Assembly (NCBI RefSeq): GCF_025753795.1
Contig: NZ_JAOWPS010000003.1
Location: 496,001 to 560,000 of the forward strand
Source: Mesorhizobium sp. YC-39
GTDB lineage: Bacteria; Pseudomonadota; Alphaproteobacteria; Rhizobiales; Rhizobiaceae
DNA length: 64,000 nucleotides
Reading direction: 5' to 3'
The notes beneath the pieces are model-generated. The model saw only the letters and a program-made list of their open reading frames with translations, did not search any database and was not told where the DNA came from. Positions 49,553-57,650 of the stretch are shown here, in pieces. How positions within the stretch are numbered: the first letter of the stretch is position 1; the number at the start of each line of letters is the position of its first letter. A program made the position numbers and the translations under genes.

Positions 49553-51346
49553 TTATTCTGCTATATGGAGGTGCGACAGATCAAGCGCTGGGTAGCTAAT
49601 CGATTTCACCAGATCGACGCGCAGCTTAAGGGTGCCTTCCCGCCTTTTCCCATATTTGCTGGTCTGCGTCCGCTTCTCATGGCCGACGATGGTTTCAATC
49701 TCATTGTCCATGAAACCGGCAGTCCGAAGCTGATCTACGACAGTGTGACGAAGGCTGTAGGTAACGATTTTCTTGCTGGTCTTAACCCCGATGTCAGACA
49801 AGTAACGATTGAATTCACGCGAGAACTGCGCAGCAATCTGGCCTTCCTTCGGTATCTCGACTTCAGGAAACATCTGCTTTTCACCGGCAGCGGCCATACG
49901 TTTGCAGTGCCCCACAAAGCCGATACGGATCAATTCAGGGTGGATTGGCACAACGCGCTTGGAGTTCTGGTTTTTGGTCCTCTTGTTCTCGCCCTCGTCG
50001 TTGATGTCCATGATCCAAACATTATCATCCTGCCGAATATCGGCGGTGTGAAGCTGCGCAATTTCTGCGGGTCGAGCGCCGCTAAAGGCCATGATCAGCG
50101 GTATCCAGAAACGATGATCGCGCACCGCGACGTTGCCGGACTTGTCGAGATCGCGCCATTCCGCGCTTTTGCAAGTCCTGAACAGCGGCGACGTGAACAG
50201 GGCTGTCAGAGCTTCGTCGGTGAACGTGTCGCGCTCGTTCGTCGGGCCGTTCTTCTTCGGCAGCATGTCGACGACGGGGTTGGCGTCGAGATAGTCATTC
50301 TTCGCCAGCCACCGGCAGAAGCCGCCAAGGCTCGCGAGGTAGCGCCGGAGCGTATTTCGGGTAAGGGTCGGCTTGGGCTTCGCCAAGGTCTTGTTCTTGG
50401 CGACAACTTCACGGATGCTCAAATCCTTGAACGCGGCGGTTTCGGTCGCCTTCACCGGCCATTCGGCGAGAACTTCCTTCCACTCGCGAACCATGCGCTT
50501 GTCGATCTTGGACACCCGGACGCGCGGTCCAACAAGGTCCGCGAAATGCTGCACGTCACGGCGCGCTTGTGTGAACGTCTCAGGCCGGATGTTATTCGGG
50601 TTCTCCGCCTCATACTTGGCGAAGACCTGCATAATCCCCTCCCCAGCCGAGCCTATAGGTTCCGGCCGGTTTACCGGCTCGACAACAATCGGGTCTTTCG
50701 GGATGCCGGAGAAGTCGCCCTGGTCGCGCTCAAGGGTGCGCTGCAAGCCTTCAACCTCTGCCCGTATCATGAGGGCGCAAAGCTCGCGGTGTTCATCGGA
50801 GCCGATGCCAATCAGCAAGCGGTTGCGGGAAATGAAGTCCAGAACGGCAGCTTCAATTATTGTGGTGTTGCCAGACGCTAGCGCGGATTTAAGGCCTGTG
50901 AGGCGGCGGGCGCGATTGTTCGCGTCATCTGTGCGCGCCCGCAACATAAGTTCAAACTCGGTGAAGGCGTTGATCATGCCGATGAAATCGGCAGAACTGA
51001 TCTCGCCCTTGTCGATGCGTCGAAACAGTCGCTGCTCTTCCGCCTCAATATCGGTAGGCGTCGGCATCGCGCGACGCTTTTGCTCATCGAGAGCTAGGAT
51101 CGCTTCATAGTGGTCCCATACCGCAACGGCCTTGTCGTCGGAGGTGAGTTCACGGCGACGGCGCATATCGTCAAAGGTTGCCACCCACTGATTTAAGACG
51201 GTGGGCTGTCGGCGCTTCGCCTCTTCGCGGTCCTTTGTGCGAAGCGAAACCCACTTTTGTTTCTGCCCATTCATGGCCGAGATTAAATCAGTCGGAACAT
51301 GGACTAGAGCGTAGTAGACGGCCTTGCGCCGGTGCAGTTTGTTCAT
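49553..51346 (-). CDS. Tyrosine recombinase/phage-type integrase
   Basis: 597 residues. Catalytic domain (about 370-590): Arg in AFSGARPAEIAQLHTADI, Lys in KRTKNQNSKRVVPIHPELIR, HxxR-like SLRHTVVDQLRTAGF, His in IVGHEKRTQTSKYGKRR with the nucleophilic Tyr. N-terminal arm and SAM-like domains precede it (ARRDVQHFADLVGPRVRVSK, RNTLRRYLASLGGFCRWLAK). This is the long DUF6538-type integrase of genomic islands. Begins ATG, AAATGAACA; it likely moved the 44-51 kb region. Confidence 0.93.
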   Translation of the reverse strand: MNKLHRRKAVYYALVHVPTDLISAMNGQKQKWVSLRTKDREEAKRRQPTVLNQWVATFDDMRRRRELTSDDKAVAVWDHYEAILALDEQKRRAMPTPTDIEAEEQRLFRRIDKGEISSADFIGMINAFTEFELMLRARTDDANNRARRLTGLKSALASGNTTIIEAAVLDFISRNRLLIGIGSDEHRELCALMIRAEVEGLQRTLERDQGDFSGIPKDPIVVEPVNRPEPIGSAGEGIMQVFAKYEAENPNNIRPETFTQARRDVQHFADLVGPRVRVSKIDKRMVREWKEVLAEWPVKATETAAFKDLSIREVVAKNKTLAKPKPTLTRNTLRRYLASLGGFCRWLAKNDYLDANPVVDMLPKKNGPTNERDTFTDEALTALFTSPLFRTCKSAEWRDLDKSGNVAVRDHRFWIPLIMAFSGARPAEIAQLHTADIRQDDNVWIMDINDEGENKRTKNQNSKRVVPIHPELIRIGFVGHCKRMAAAGEKQMFPEVEIPKEGQIAAQFSREFNRYLSDIGVKTSKKIVTYSLRHTVVDQLRTAGFMDNEIETIVGHEKRTQTSKYGKRREGTLKLRVDLVKSISYPALDLSHLHIAE

Positions 51347-51685
51347 TTGAGAGATACCCCACCCAGGTGCATAACATTAGCACCTTTCGTTAGCACCTCT
51401 TCTATCACCAACCCTATGAATCACAACATCTTTTTGCGATTTCAATGACTTAACAGTGCCGAAAAGTGGCTTTGCTTAAATTCCAGGTTCCCCAGCCAAA
51501 TATTTTCTTCAATAAAAACAAGTATTTAAGTGAAATGAAAAATCGCAGCCGGAACACTTTTCCGGTGCATAATGCCGGAACGCGGACGTCCCTTTTTACT
51601 CGACAAATCCGGCCGAGGATTAACGCGGCTGAGTTGGCTGGTTTGTTTGTTGGTGCTGCCTAGAGACACTGACTCCCACGCTTGC
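51347..51685. other. AT-richer intergenic region, possible element boundary
   Basis: Direct repeats TTAGCACCT at about 51,375 and 51,390 lie upstream of the integrase, and CCGGAACACTTTTCCGG forms an inverted repeat near 51,550. A 65-codon frame at 51,466 has no family resemblance. No tRNA was seen. Confidence 0.45.
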
Positions 51686-52336
51686 TTAAGCGACGAGTGA
51701 TGATGCGGGCAGAGTGAACGGCATTTGGGTTCCTCGCCGAACTAGCAACGAATGATCGATCCTCAGTATTCTGCGAACACTCGCCAGCGCCGCCTCATTC
51801 ACGTCGATATACGCGACGATATACCATTCACCGTTTTCTTCCCGCGCCATGCCCATCGGCTCGGCCCGCCACTTCAGCGCGCCGTGATGGGGCATGAAAT
51901 ACGTTTCCTGGACACCGCCCACAGCACTCAGGCCCTCGTCGAGCGCGTATTCCATCACCGCGCAGCACAGCTGCGTCAGCGTGCCACGCAGCCCGGCCGA
52001 GCGTTTGTCGGGAACGACGAAGGTGCGCGTCCATTCGGCCCAGTCGGGACGCCGGGGGACGCCGGATCTCTCGCACATATGAGGAAAAACCTCCGAGACC
52101 ATGTGCGGCTCGCTCGTTGGGATTAACCGGGCCGAGGTCACAACGCGTCCGTCTTCGATACCGAGCAGATAAGTTGCTGCGTCGGTATCGAACTGGTCTA
52201 GCTCGCGACCATCCGGGCTCGGAGGGCGCCAATGTTTCTGGTGCACGAAGAAATCGTGCCGCCGGCGCAAAAACTCGTCGAATTCGTTCTCGTAGAGATG
52301 CTTGTTCTGCGCATTGACGACATGAGCCGTGATCAT
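51686..52336 (-). CDS. Acyl-homoserine-lactone synthase (LuxI family)
   Basis: 216 residues. Typical LuxI motifs: EFLRRRHDFFVHQKHWRPP (R and W), DQFDTDAATYLLGIEDGRVV, SARLIPTSEPHMVSEVFP and EWTRTFVVPDKRS. The conserved R, F, W, D, D, R set is complete. It makes an acyl-homoserine-lactone signal from SAM and an acyl-ACP; the acyl chain cannot be predicted. Start ATG 52,336 with GGGGG upstream, the latter inside a hairpin (52,343-52,363). LuxR is directly upstream on the same strand. Confidence 0.92.
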   Translation of the reverse strand: MITAHVVNAQNKHLYENEFDEFLRRRHDFFVHQKHWRPPSPDGRELDQFDTDAATYLLGIEDGRVVTSARLIPTSEPHMVSEVFPHMCERSGVPRRPDWAEWTRTFVVPDKRSAGLRGTLTQLCCAVMEYALDEGLSAVGGVQETYFMPHHGALKWRAEPMGMAREENGEWYIVAYIDVNEAALASVRRILRIDHSLLVRRGTQMPFTLPASSLVA

Positions 52337-52342
52337 AGCGCA

Positions 52343-52363
52343 CCCCCAATTATTCTTTGGGGG
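52343..52363 (-). promoter_or_regulatory. Hairpin covering the luxI ribosome binding site
   Basis: In the mRNA CCCCCAA pairs perfectly with TTGGGGG (7 bp, 7-base loop), and the G-run is the only Shine-Dalgarno-like sequence before the ATG, 6-12 bases downstream. This would hold translation low until it melts or is bound. Confidence 0.6.
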
Positions 52364-52417
52364 AATAGTTGCAGTCATCCTAATATGCGTCACCTGTCCG
52401 ATCGAACAGTTGACGCG

Positions 52418-52447
52418 GCTAGAACAGGACGGTCGTCCTGTTCTAGC
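52418..52447. promoter_or_regulatory. Candidate lux box in the luxR-luxI intergenic region
   Basis: GCTAGAACAGGACGG pairs with TCGTCCTGTTCTAGC, 14 of 15 positions, centred 96 bases before the luxI ATG. Length, symmetry and position fit a LuxR-type operator. No T-run follows it, so a terminator is unlikely. Confidence 0.65.
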
Positions 52448-52519
52448 TCTTTGTTTTTGATCTTGTCCGAAAAGTCTGCAACTTTTTTGCTACGGTGACC
52501 TTCGGTTCGGGATCATGCT

Positions 52520-53242
52520 CTAAGGGTGGATCAGACGCCTGCGCACGGCTTCAACGACGGCTTGCGTGGTCGTGGCGACGCCAAAAGCCTCGCGAGCCCG
52601 CGTTGAGTGCCATTTGACTGTGCGCTCGGTCAGACCAAGGATTTGGGATGTTTCCGACGAGGTCTTGCCGGCCGCAGCCCACAAGAGCACTTCCCTCTCC
52701 CGTTCGGTCAGTGGGCCTTCATCACCGTCATCCTCATTCGACAAAGCCTGGATCGACATGCCGGCATAGACCGCCATCGTCACCAGTTGCACTTGCTGGC
52801 GCGGCGACAGGCTGCAGCGCTTTTGCGAGGAGGCAAATGACAGCACGGATTGCCAATGGTGGACGCTGAGCATCGGCACCGCAAAGCCGCTGCAAATGCC
52901 GAACTCCGTCGCTTCACCGGCCACACGTCGGGAGTCGTCCGTGTCGGACCATTTTGCGGGAACATCGGCCCAGAAGAAGGGCTTCAGTGTCTTTGCCGAG
53001 TAAATGCAAACCCCGTCAACGGCAGCATGCTCGGCTTCGACATAGCGCTCGAACCAGCCCCTGGGCCAACCATTCAGTTCGACCATCGGCGCAAGTTTCT
53101 GACCACTGAGCGGAACCCCGCTCAGGATAAGATGCTCGAAGCCGAGATTTCTCACGGTTTCAAGAAGGTCGTCCAGGAGCGGCGCTGTTGCCGTGTGCTT
53201 TCTGCAGCGTTCGACAAAGTCGAACACCTCTGAATCAATCAT
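52520..53242 (-). CDS. LuxR-family quorum-sensing regulator
   Basis: 240 residues: autoinducer-binding domain (about 10-165) with NGWPRGWFERYVEAEHAAVD, KPFFWADVPAKWSD and GICSGFAVPMLSVHHWQSVL (W, Y, D and G of the family are present, although the Pro after D is replaced by Gly), and the helix-turn-helix (about 175-235) with LTEREREVLLWAAAGKTSSE and LGLTERTVKWHSTRAREAFG. It likely senses the product of the adjacent luxI and binds the palindrome between the genes. Confidence 0.92.
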   Translation of the reverse strand: MIDSEVFDFVERCRKHTATAPLLDDLLETVRNLGFEHLILSGVPLSGQKLAPMVELNGWPRGWFERYVEAEHAAVDGVCIYSAKTLKPFFWADVPAKWSDTDDSRRVAGEATEFGICSGFAVPMLSVHHWQSVLSFASSQKRCSLSPRQQVQLVTMAVYAGMSIQALSNEDDGDEGPLTEREREVLLWAAAGKTSSETSQILGLTERTVKWHSTRAREAFGVATTTQAVVEAVRRRLIHP

Positions 53243-53397
53243 GCCAGAGACCCCACCTCCATGCCGAAAGATGAGTATACATTAAATTAGAATATTCGAA
53301 TATCCAATCACTGCATGGCGAAGCTGCCAGGGCGGCGGGAGGGTTCCTGCACTCAACCGGAGCGGCCCATCCAAAATCCCTTAGGCAGGATCAAAAG

Positions 53398-56049
53398 TCA
53401 GCTGACAGCGCGCAGACGCCGGGATCGAACAAAGGCCTTCAATCCATCGGAATTCAACGCCTTCCCAAAGGCATAACCCTGCAGTATGTCGCAGCCCAAG
53501 CTCTTGAGTATCCGGGCGTGCTCCATCGTCTCGACACCTTCCGCTACGACCTCGATACCCAGGGACTGGCCGATTTCAATGATCGACGAGACGACCTGCC
53601 TTCGTTGTGGCGATTTGACAATTGGGATGACCAGTTGGCGATCTATCTTCAGCCGGCGAGGCTGCAGCTTGAGCAGGCTGACTATAGAGGCATAGCCAGT
53701 ACCAAAATCGTCTATTTCCAGGTCAATTCCGAGTTCTTTTATCTGCTCAATATTCCAGGTAACAAAATCATCATTTTCGTCGAGGAAAATTGACTCAACG
53801 AGCTCGAACGAAATTGTCCCCTTCTTGATATTCAGTTTTTTCAAACTCTTTATGAGTTCCTCATCTTGAAGGCGCCGCGCCGAAACGTTGACTGATATCC
53901 GCGGAATTTGAATATTCGCAGCAGACCATGCTTCGAAATCCGCAAGCGATTGCTCGAGTATGGTTCGATCGATTGTCGAGACGACATTCAGTTCCTCCGC
54001 GGTCCTCAGGAAGACATCGGGCGCCAAAATCCCCTTCGCCGGATGCCTCCATCGCGCCAGCGCCTCAACCCCAACAATTTCGAGCGTTTTTGCGTCAAAT
54101 TGCGGCTGGTAGAAGGGAACGAACTCGTTGCGCTCAAGGCCGCCGAGAATTTCGTCGGCAACCCGTTTTGTGTCGACGATTTCGCTTTGCATCGCCTCGG
54201 CGAAGAATTCGTATCGATTGCGCCCGCGCCTCTTTGCCCGGTAAAGCGCGATGTCAGCGTTGACCAGCAGGTGTTTGGCTTCGATATCTTTTCCATTATC
54301 GACTGCAATTCCCACGCTGACGCCAAAACGGCATCGATGGCCCTGATAGTAGACGGGTTCGCGCATCTGGCAGATGACGCGGTCAGCGAGCAGCGCCAAT
54401 TGCTTGATATCGTCATGCACCACGCAGAGCACGATGAATTCGTCTCCTCCGATGCGAGCGACAAATCCCTCACCATCGACCTTGGATCGGAGCACAGTCG
54501 ACGCGTGAACAAGCATTGCGTCGCCTGCGGCGTGACCAAGTGTGTCGTTGATGTGCTTGAACCGGTCCAGATCTATATGAAGCAGTGCCGCATACCCGCC
54601 TGAGCGCCTGGCGTTTGCCACGTAATCTTCCAGCACCTGGTCGAGATAGCGCCGGTTGGGCAAACCGGTCAGCGAATCGTGAAGCGCAATGTGCTCTATG
54701 CGCGCCCTGGCCGACTCGAGTTCCACATTTTTCGACTCGGAAAGCTGTTTTGCGCGAACCAGGTCCTTGTTCAACAGGACATCGGCTGTCACATCCCATT
54801 CCGCGCCAATCATTTTTGGGGTCTCGTCAGCGGCCCGGTAAATGATCGCCTTGGATCGAACATACCGAATCTCGCCATCCGGACGAATAATCCGGTACTC
54901 CGACAAATATGGTCCGCCGCCGGCCACGGCCTTGTCGAAATCTGCGTTGGCGCCAGCCAAATCATCCGGGTGGATTGCTCCCGCCCAGTCCAGGTAGCCG
55001 CGGCCCTCCCCAGTTGGTCTGCCATATATTTCATTGACGCGATCGTCCCAGGCAAGTTCGTTGGTCGCGAGATCGTGCTCCCAAACGCCAATAGCCGACG
55101 CCTCCAGGGCGAGTTCCAGGCGTCTCGACAATCGACGCAGTTCCGCATAGTTGCGCTGTCTCTCGCCGAGCAGGCGACCCGTAACCAGGAAGGGGATCAC
55201 AACCAGCGCCCCGGCCGCCGCCATGATTGCGCGCAAGAGCCACGCGTTGGCAGGCGTCGACGGCCAGCCATTCTTGGGAATGGCTGCGATCCGCCACGAA
55301 CCGGACGGGAGCAGAACGTCGACCGTCACCGGATCGCTTTTGACGACGCCCTCATTGCCGAAGAATTGTTCTCCACTTGGACCGAGAGCGTCCTTGCCGA
55401 TCAGCGCTATGTCAATCCCGAGATCATCGTCAAGCAGGCCGCTCGCCTTATAAAGACGCTGCACGTCGACAACGGCCGAAATGATGCCCCAGAACCTTTC
55501 GGTGTTGCCCGCACTCGGTACAAAAACCGGAATACGGCCGATGAAGCCTTGCCCTCCCTGCCGCAAGTCGACGGGACCGGCAAGAATGAGCTTGCGCTCG
55601 TCTCGCGCCCTCAGCGCTGCCGCACGTTGCCGTTCGTCCTTGCGGTAATCGAGGCCGATTGCCTTCTCGCTGCCCTTCATCGGGTAAATCAGGGAAATGA
55701 CCAGATCGGGCGCGCCGGCAATGTTCTTCAATTGCGAGCCCGGGCCAAACAGGTTTTTCGCGAGCGAGGCGAAGCGTTGCTGTCCCATATAGGGCTCAGT
55801 CACGACCGTCGCGACCAGTCCCTGCACGAGTTGAAGGTTTCCGTTGATGTTACCTTCGAGCTTGGCGCGGATAAGATTGACCTTGGCCAGAACATCCGCA
55901 CGGGCGGCTTGGTCCGATAGGACTTTGTTCTGGTGGTCCGCGAATACTGCGCTGATGGCAATAACCAGCACGGCCATTGCCGCCGGAATATTTGCCGACG
56001 AAAACACAGCCTTTTTAACACCGCCGAACCTAGCGCGGAAAAGAGCCAA
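53398..56049 (-). CDS. CHASE-PAS-GGDEF-EAL cyclic-di-GMP signalling protein
   Basis: 883 residues from a TTG with GAGGAA upstream. Transmembrane helix (about 18-38), periplasmic CHASE domain (about 75-230, SLIYPMKGSEKAIGLDYRKD), second helix (about 270-290), PAS (about 310-420, IGVWEHDLATNELAWDDRVN), GGDEF (about 445-610; RIGGDEFIVL, so cyclase residues are intact) and EAL (about 625-870; VGVEALARWRHP, then DDFGTGYASI, so phosphodiesterase residues are intact). Bifunctional or regulated inner-membrane enzyme; the CHASE ligand is unknown. Neighbour of the quorum-sensing pair. Confidence 0.92.
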   Translation of the reverse strand: MALFRARFGGVKKAVFSSANIPAAMAVLVIAISAVFADHQNKVLSDQAARADVLAKVNLIRAKLEGNINGNLQLVQGLVATVVTEPYMGQQRFASLAKNLFGPGSQLKNIAGAPDLVISLIYPMKGSEKAIGLDYRKDERQRAAALRARDERKLILAGPVDLRQGGQGFIGRIPVFVPSAGNTERFWGIISAVVDVQRLYKASGLLDDDLGIDIALIGKDALGPSGEQFFGNEGVVKSDPVTVDVLLPSGSWRIAAIPKNGWPSTPANAWLLRAIMAAAGALVVIPFLVTGRLLGERQRNYAELRRLSRRLELALEASAIGVWEHDLATNELAWDDRVNEIYGRPTGEGRGYLDWAGAIHPDDLAGANADFDKAVAGGGPYLSEYRIIRPDGEIRYVRSKAIIYRAADETPKMIGAEWDVTADVLLNKDLVRAKQLSESKNVELESARARIEHIALHDSLTGLPNRRYLDQVLEDYVANARRSGGYAALLHIDLDRFKHINDTLGHAAGDAMLVHASTVLRSKVDGEGFVARIGGDEFIVLCVVHDDIKQLALLADRVICQMREPVYYQGHRCRFGVSVGIAVDNGKDIEAKHLLVNADIALYRAKRRGRNRYEFFAEAMQSEIVDTKRVADEILGGLERNEFVPFYQPQFDAKTLEIVGVEALARWRHPAKGILAPDVFLRTAEELNVVSTIDRTILEQSLADFEAWSAANIQIPRISVNVSARRLQDEELIKSLKKLNIKKGTISFELVESIFLDENDDFVTWNIEQIKELGIDLEIDDFGTGYASIVSLLKLQPRRLKIDRQLVIPIVKSPQRRQVVSSIIEIGQSLGIEVVAEGVETMEHARILKSLGCDILQGYAFGKALNSDGLKAFVRSRRLRAVS

Positions 56050-56393
56050 TAGGCGATTCCTCAGCTGCCAATCGAATTCTCGGGCCGACCCAACGATGGA
56101 ATATTAGCTTTCAAGTATTTAATTTTGACCTTCACGGGTCTTAAAACTTTTTGCACTTTTCGATCACTGGCGGCCGAGTGCTGGAACGAATCAGCGTCTC
56201 CGCTTGACATCCTGGAGCTGTTGCCGTCTCCGACGCCGGTTATGGGGCCGACACCATCGTCCGCTGCTCTCGACGGCCGGCACAGCCTTGCCGACGCTGC
56301 CGCCTCGCATCTCTTCGGCGAGATCGATCCAGCCCTCTTCGAAGAGCGAGTTCCCGTCCTCGCCGGTCCACATGCGAATGCAACGTGTCCTCG
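56050..56393. other. No supported gene
   Basis: Short T-rich stretches follow the TTG start region of the signalling protein on its upstream side. A plus-strand frame of 90 codons (56,125-56,397) has no family resemblance. Confidence 0.5.
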
Positions 56394-57650
56394 CTAGCCT
56401 CCTGTCGCTTTGATTCTCCGGTGGCCGGCTAGGGCCAGGCACAGGCCGATCGCGATAGCTGCGGTGACGACCGTGGCCGTGACAGCAAGTCCGATCGTCT
56501 CGCCGATCAGAGCAGGCGATGCGCCCGAGCTGGCGTTCATGATGGAAAGACCGCCAATCCCGGCACGGAAGGCATAGGAGCCGGGAATCATTGCGACGAT
56601 GCCTGGAAAGGCGAAAACGACTGGAGGGACGCGGAAGCGCTGCGCGAGAAGCCGTGCGACCAATGTCGCCACAAAGGCGCCGACCAGGGACGCAACGCTC
56701 AACTCGAGGCCGAGATGCTCCAGAGCAGTACGCAGGCCATGCCCGGCCATGCCGCACAGGACGCAAGCCCAAGCCGCGCGCGCTGGAACGTTGAACAGCA
56801 GCGCATACCCGCCTCCGGCCAGCGCGGAGAACAGGAAGTCCTCGCCCACCGGGAGCAAAGGAAGCGTTTCGCCGACCGGAAGCGTGTCGCCTGCGACACT
56901 TGCGGCCAGGAAAAGGCCAAGCGCGATCGCCAGAACGGTCACTGTACCCATAGTCAGGCGCGCGATCCCGGTACCGACATGATTTCCCAGCGTGTCGCGC
57001 ACGCCGTTGAGTAAAGGCACGCCAGGCACGAGGATCATACCGGCCGCGACAAGGCAGAGCGTCGGCGAGGCCCCGGGGAACGCCTTCATCACAAGCGCTC
57101 CGAGCAATCCGCCGCCAAAGGCGGCGAGTGCGGCGCCCGCTACGGGGTTGGCGGACGAGGCCCCGAGACGTTGGCGCAGAAGCTGGGTGGCGATCCCGAC
57201 CAGCACCGAGACGCCGACTACGGCCCATACGGCGCCGAACAGCCGCGCGAGCGAGGCTGCGGTCAGCCCCATGCCGAGGACCACGAGCCAATGCGGATAG
57301 CGATTGCCACTGTGCTCGAGCTGGTTCAATTCCCGATCGATTTTCGCGATGTCGGACGGCGCACAAATCTCGCGCCGGCGAATCTCGTCGAGCGTTGCGA
57401 GCGCGCCCATATTGACGGCGGTGCCAGCGATGGTCGGGCCAAGCCGGGTGTGAAACCCTTCGCCATCCTCGAGCGTGAGAAGCAGGCCCTCGGAAAAGAC
57501 CAGCAAATGCGCGGAATATTCGAGCCGCCGCGCGAACTCGATCACCGCTTCCATGACATGTACCGTGTCAGCCCCATTGGCCAGCATCAGCCGACCCAGT
57601 CGCAACGCGACATGCGCCACGTCGCGGGCTGGCGGGCGCTCCGTCAGCAT
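56394..57650 (-). CDS. Threonine/serine exporter family protein (ThrE-like)
   Basis: 418 residues with an N-terminal ThrE (DUF1212) domain (about 8-250; RLGRLMLANGADTVHVMEAV, then about five membrane segments) and a second, ThrE_2/DUF3815-like half (about 255-410; LLFNVPARAAWACVLCGMAG, PPVVFAFPGIVAMIPGSYAF). About ten membrane segments in all. Likely exports small amino acids; substrate not known. Its ATG overlaps the fumC stop (TGATG), so it is translationally coupled to fumC. Confidence 0.9.
   Translation of the reverse strand: MLTERPPARDVAHVALRLGRLMLANGADTVHVMEAVIEFARRLEYSAHLLVFSEGLLLTLEDGEGFHTRLGPTIAGTAVNMGALATLDEIRRREICAPSDIAKIDRELNQLEHSGNRYPHWLVVLGMGLTAASLARLFGAVWAVVGVSVLVGIATQLLRQRLGASSANPVAGAALAAFGGGLLGALVMKAFPGASPTLCLVAAGMILVPGVPLLNGVRDTLGNHVGTGIARLTMGTVTVLAIALGLFLAASVAGDTLPVGETLPLLPVGEDFLFSALAGGGYALLFNVPARAAWACVLCGMAGHGLRTALEHLGLELSVASLVGAFVATLVARLLAQRFRVPPVVFAFPGIVAMIPGSYAFRAGIGGLSIMNASSGASPALIGETIGLAVTATVVTAAIAIGLCLALAGHRRIKATGG

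Noticed and set aside
49565..50881. 438-codon plus-strand ORF
   Set aside because: It is the exact antisense of the tyrosine recombinase, whose catalytic residues are intact; the plus reading has no family resemblance.
52418..52447. Terminator of luxR
   Set aside because: The palindrome is not followed by Ts on the luxR strand; its length and position fit an operator better.
54679..55920. 413-codon plus-strand ORF
   Set aside because: Antisense of the CHASE-PAS-GGDEF-EAL gene, which has all expected motifs on the other strand.
56191..57366. 391-codon minus-strand ORF
   Set aside because: Shadow frame of the ThrE-like exporter on the same strand; arginine-rich and without domains.
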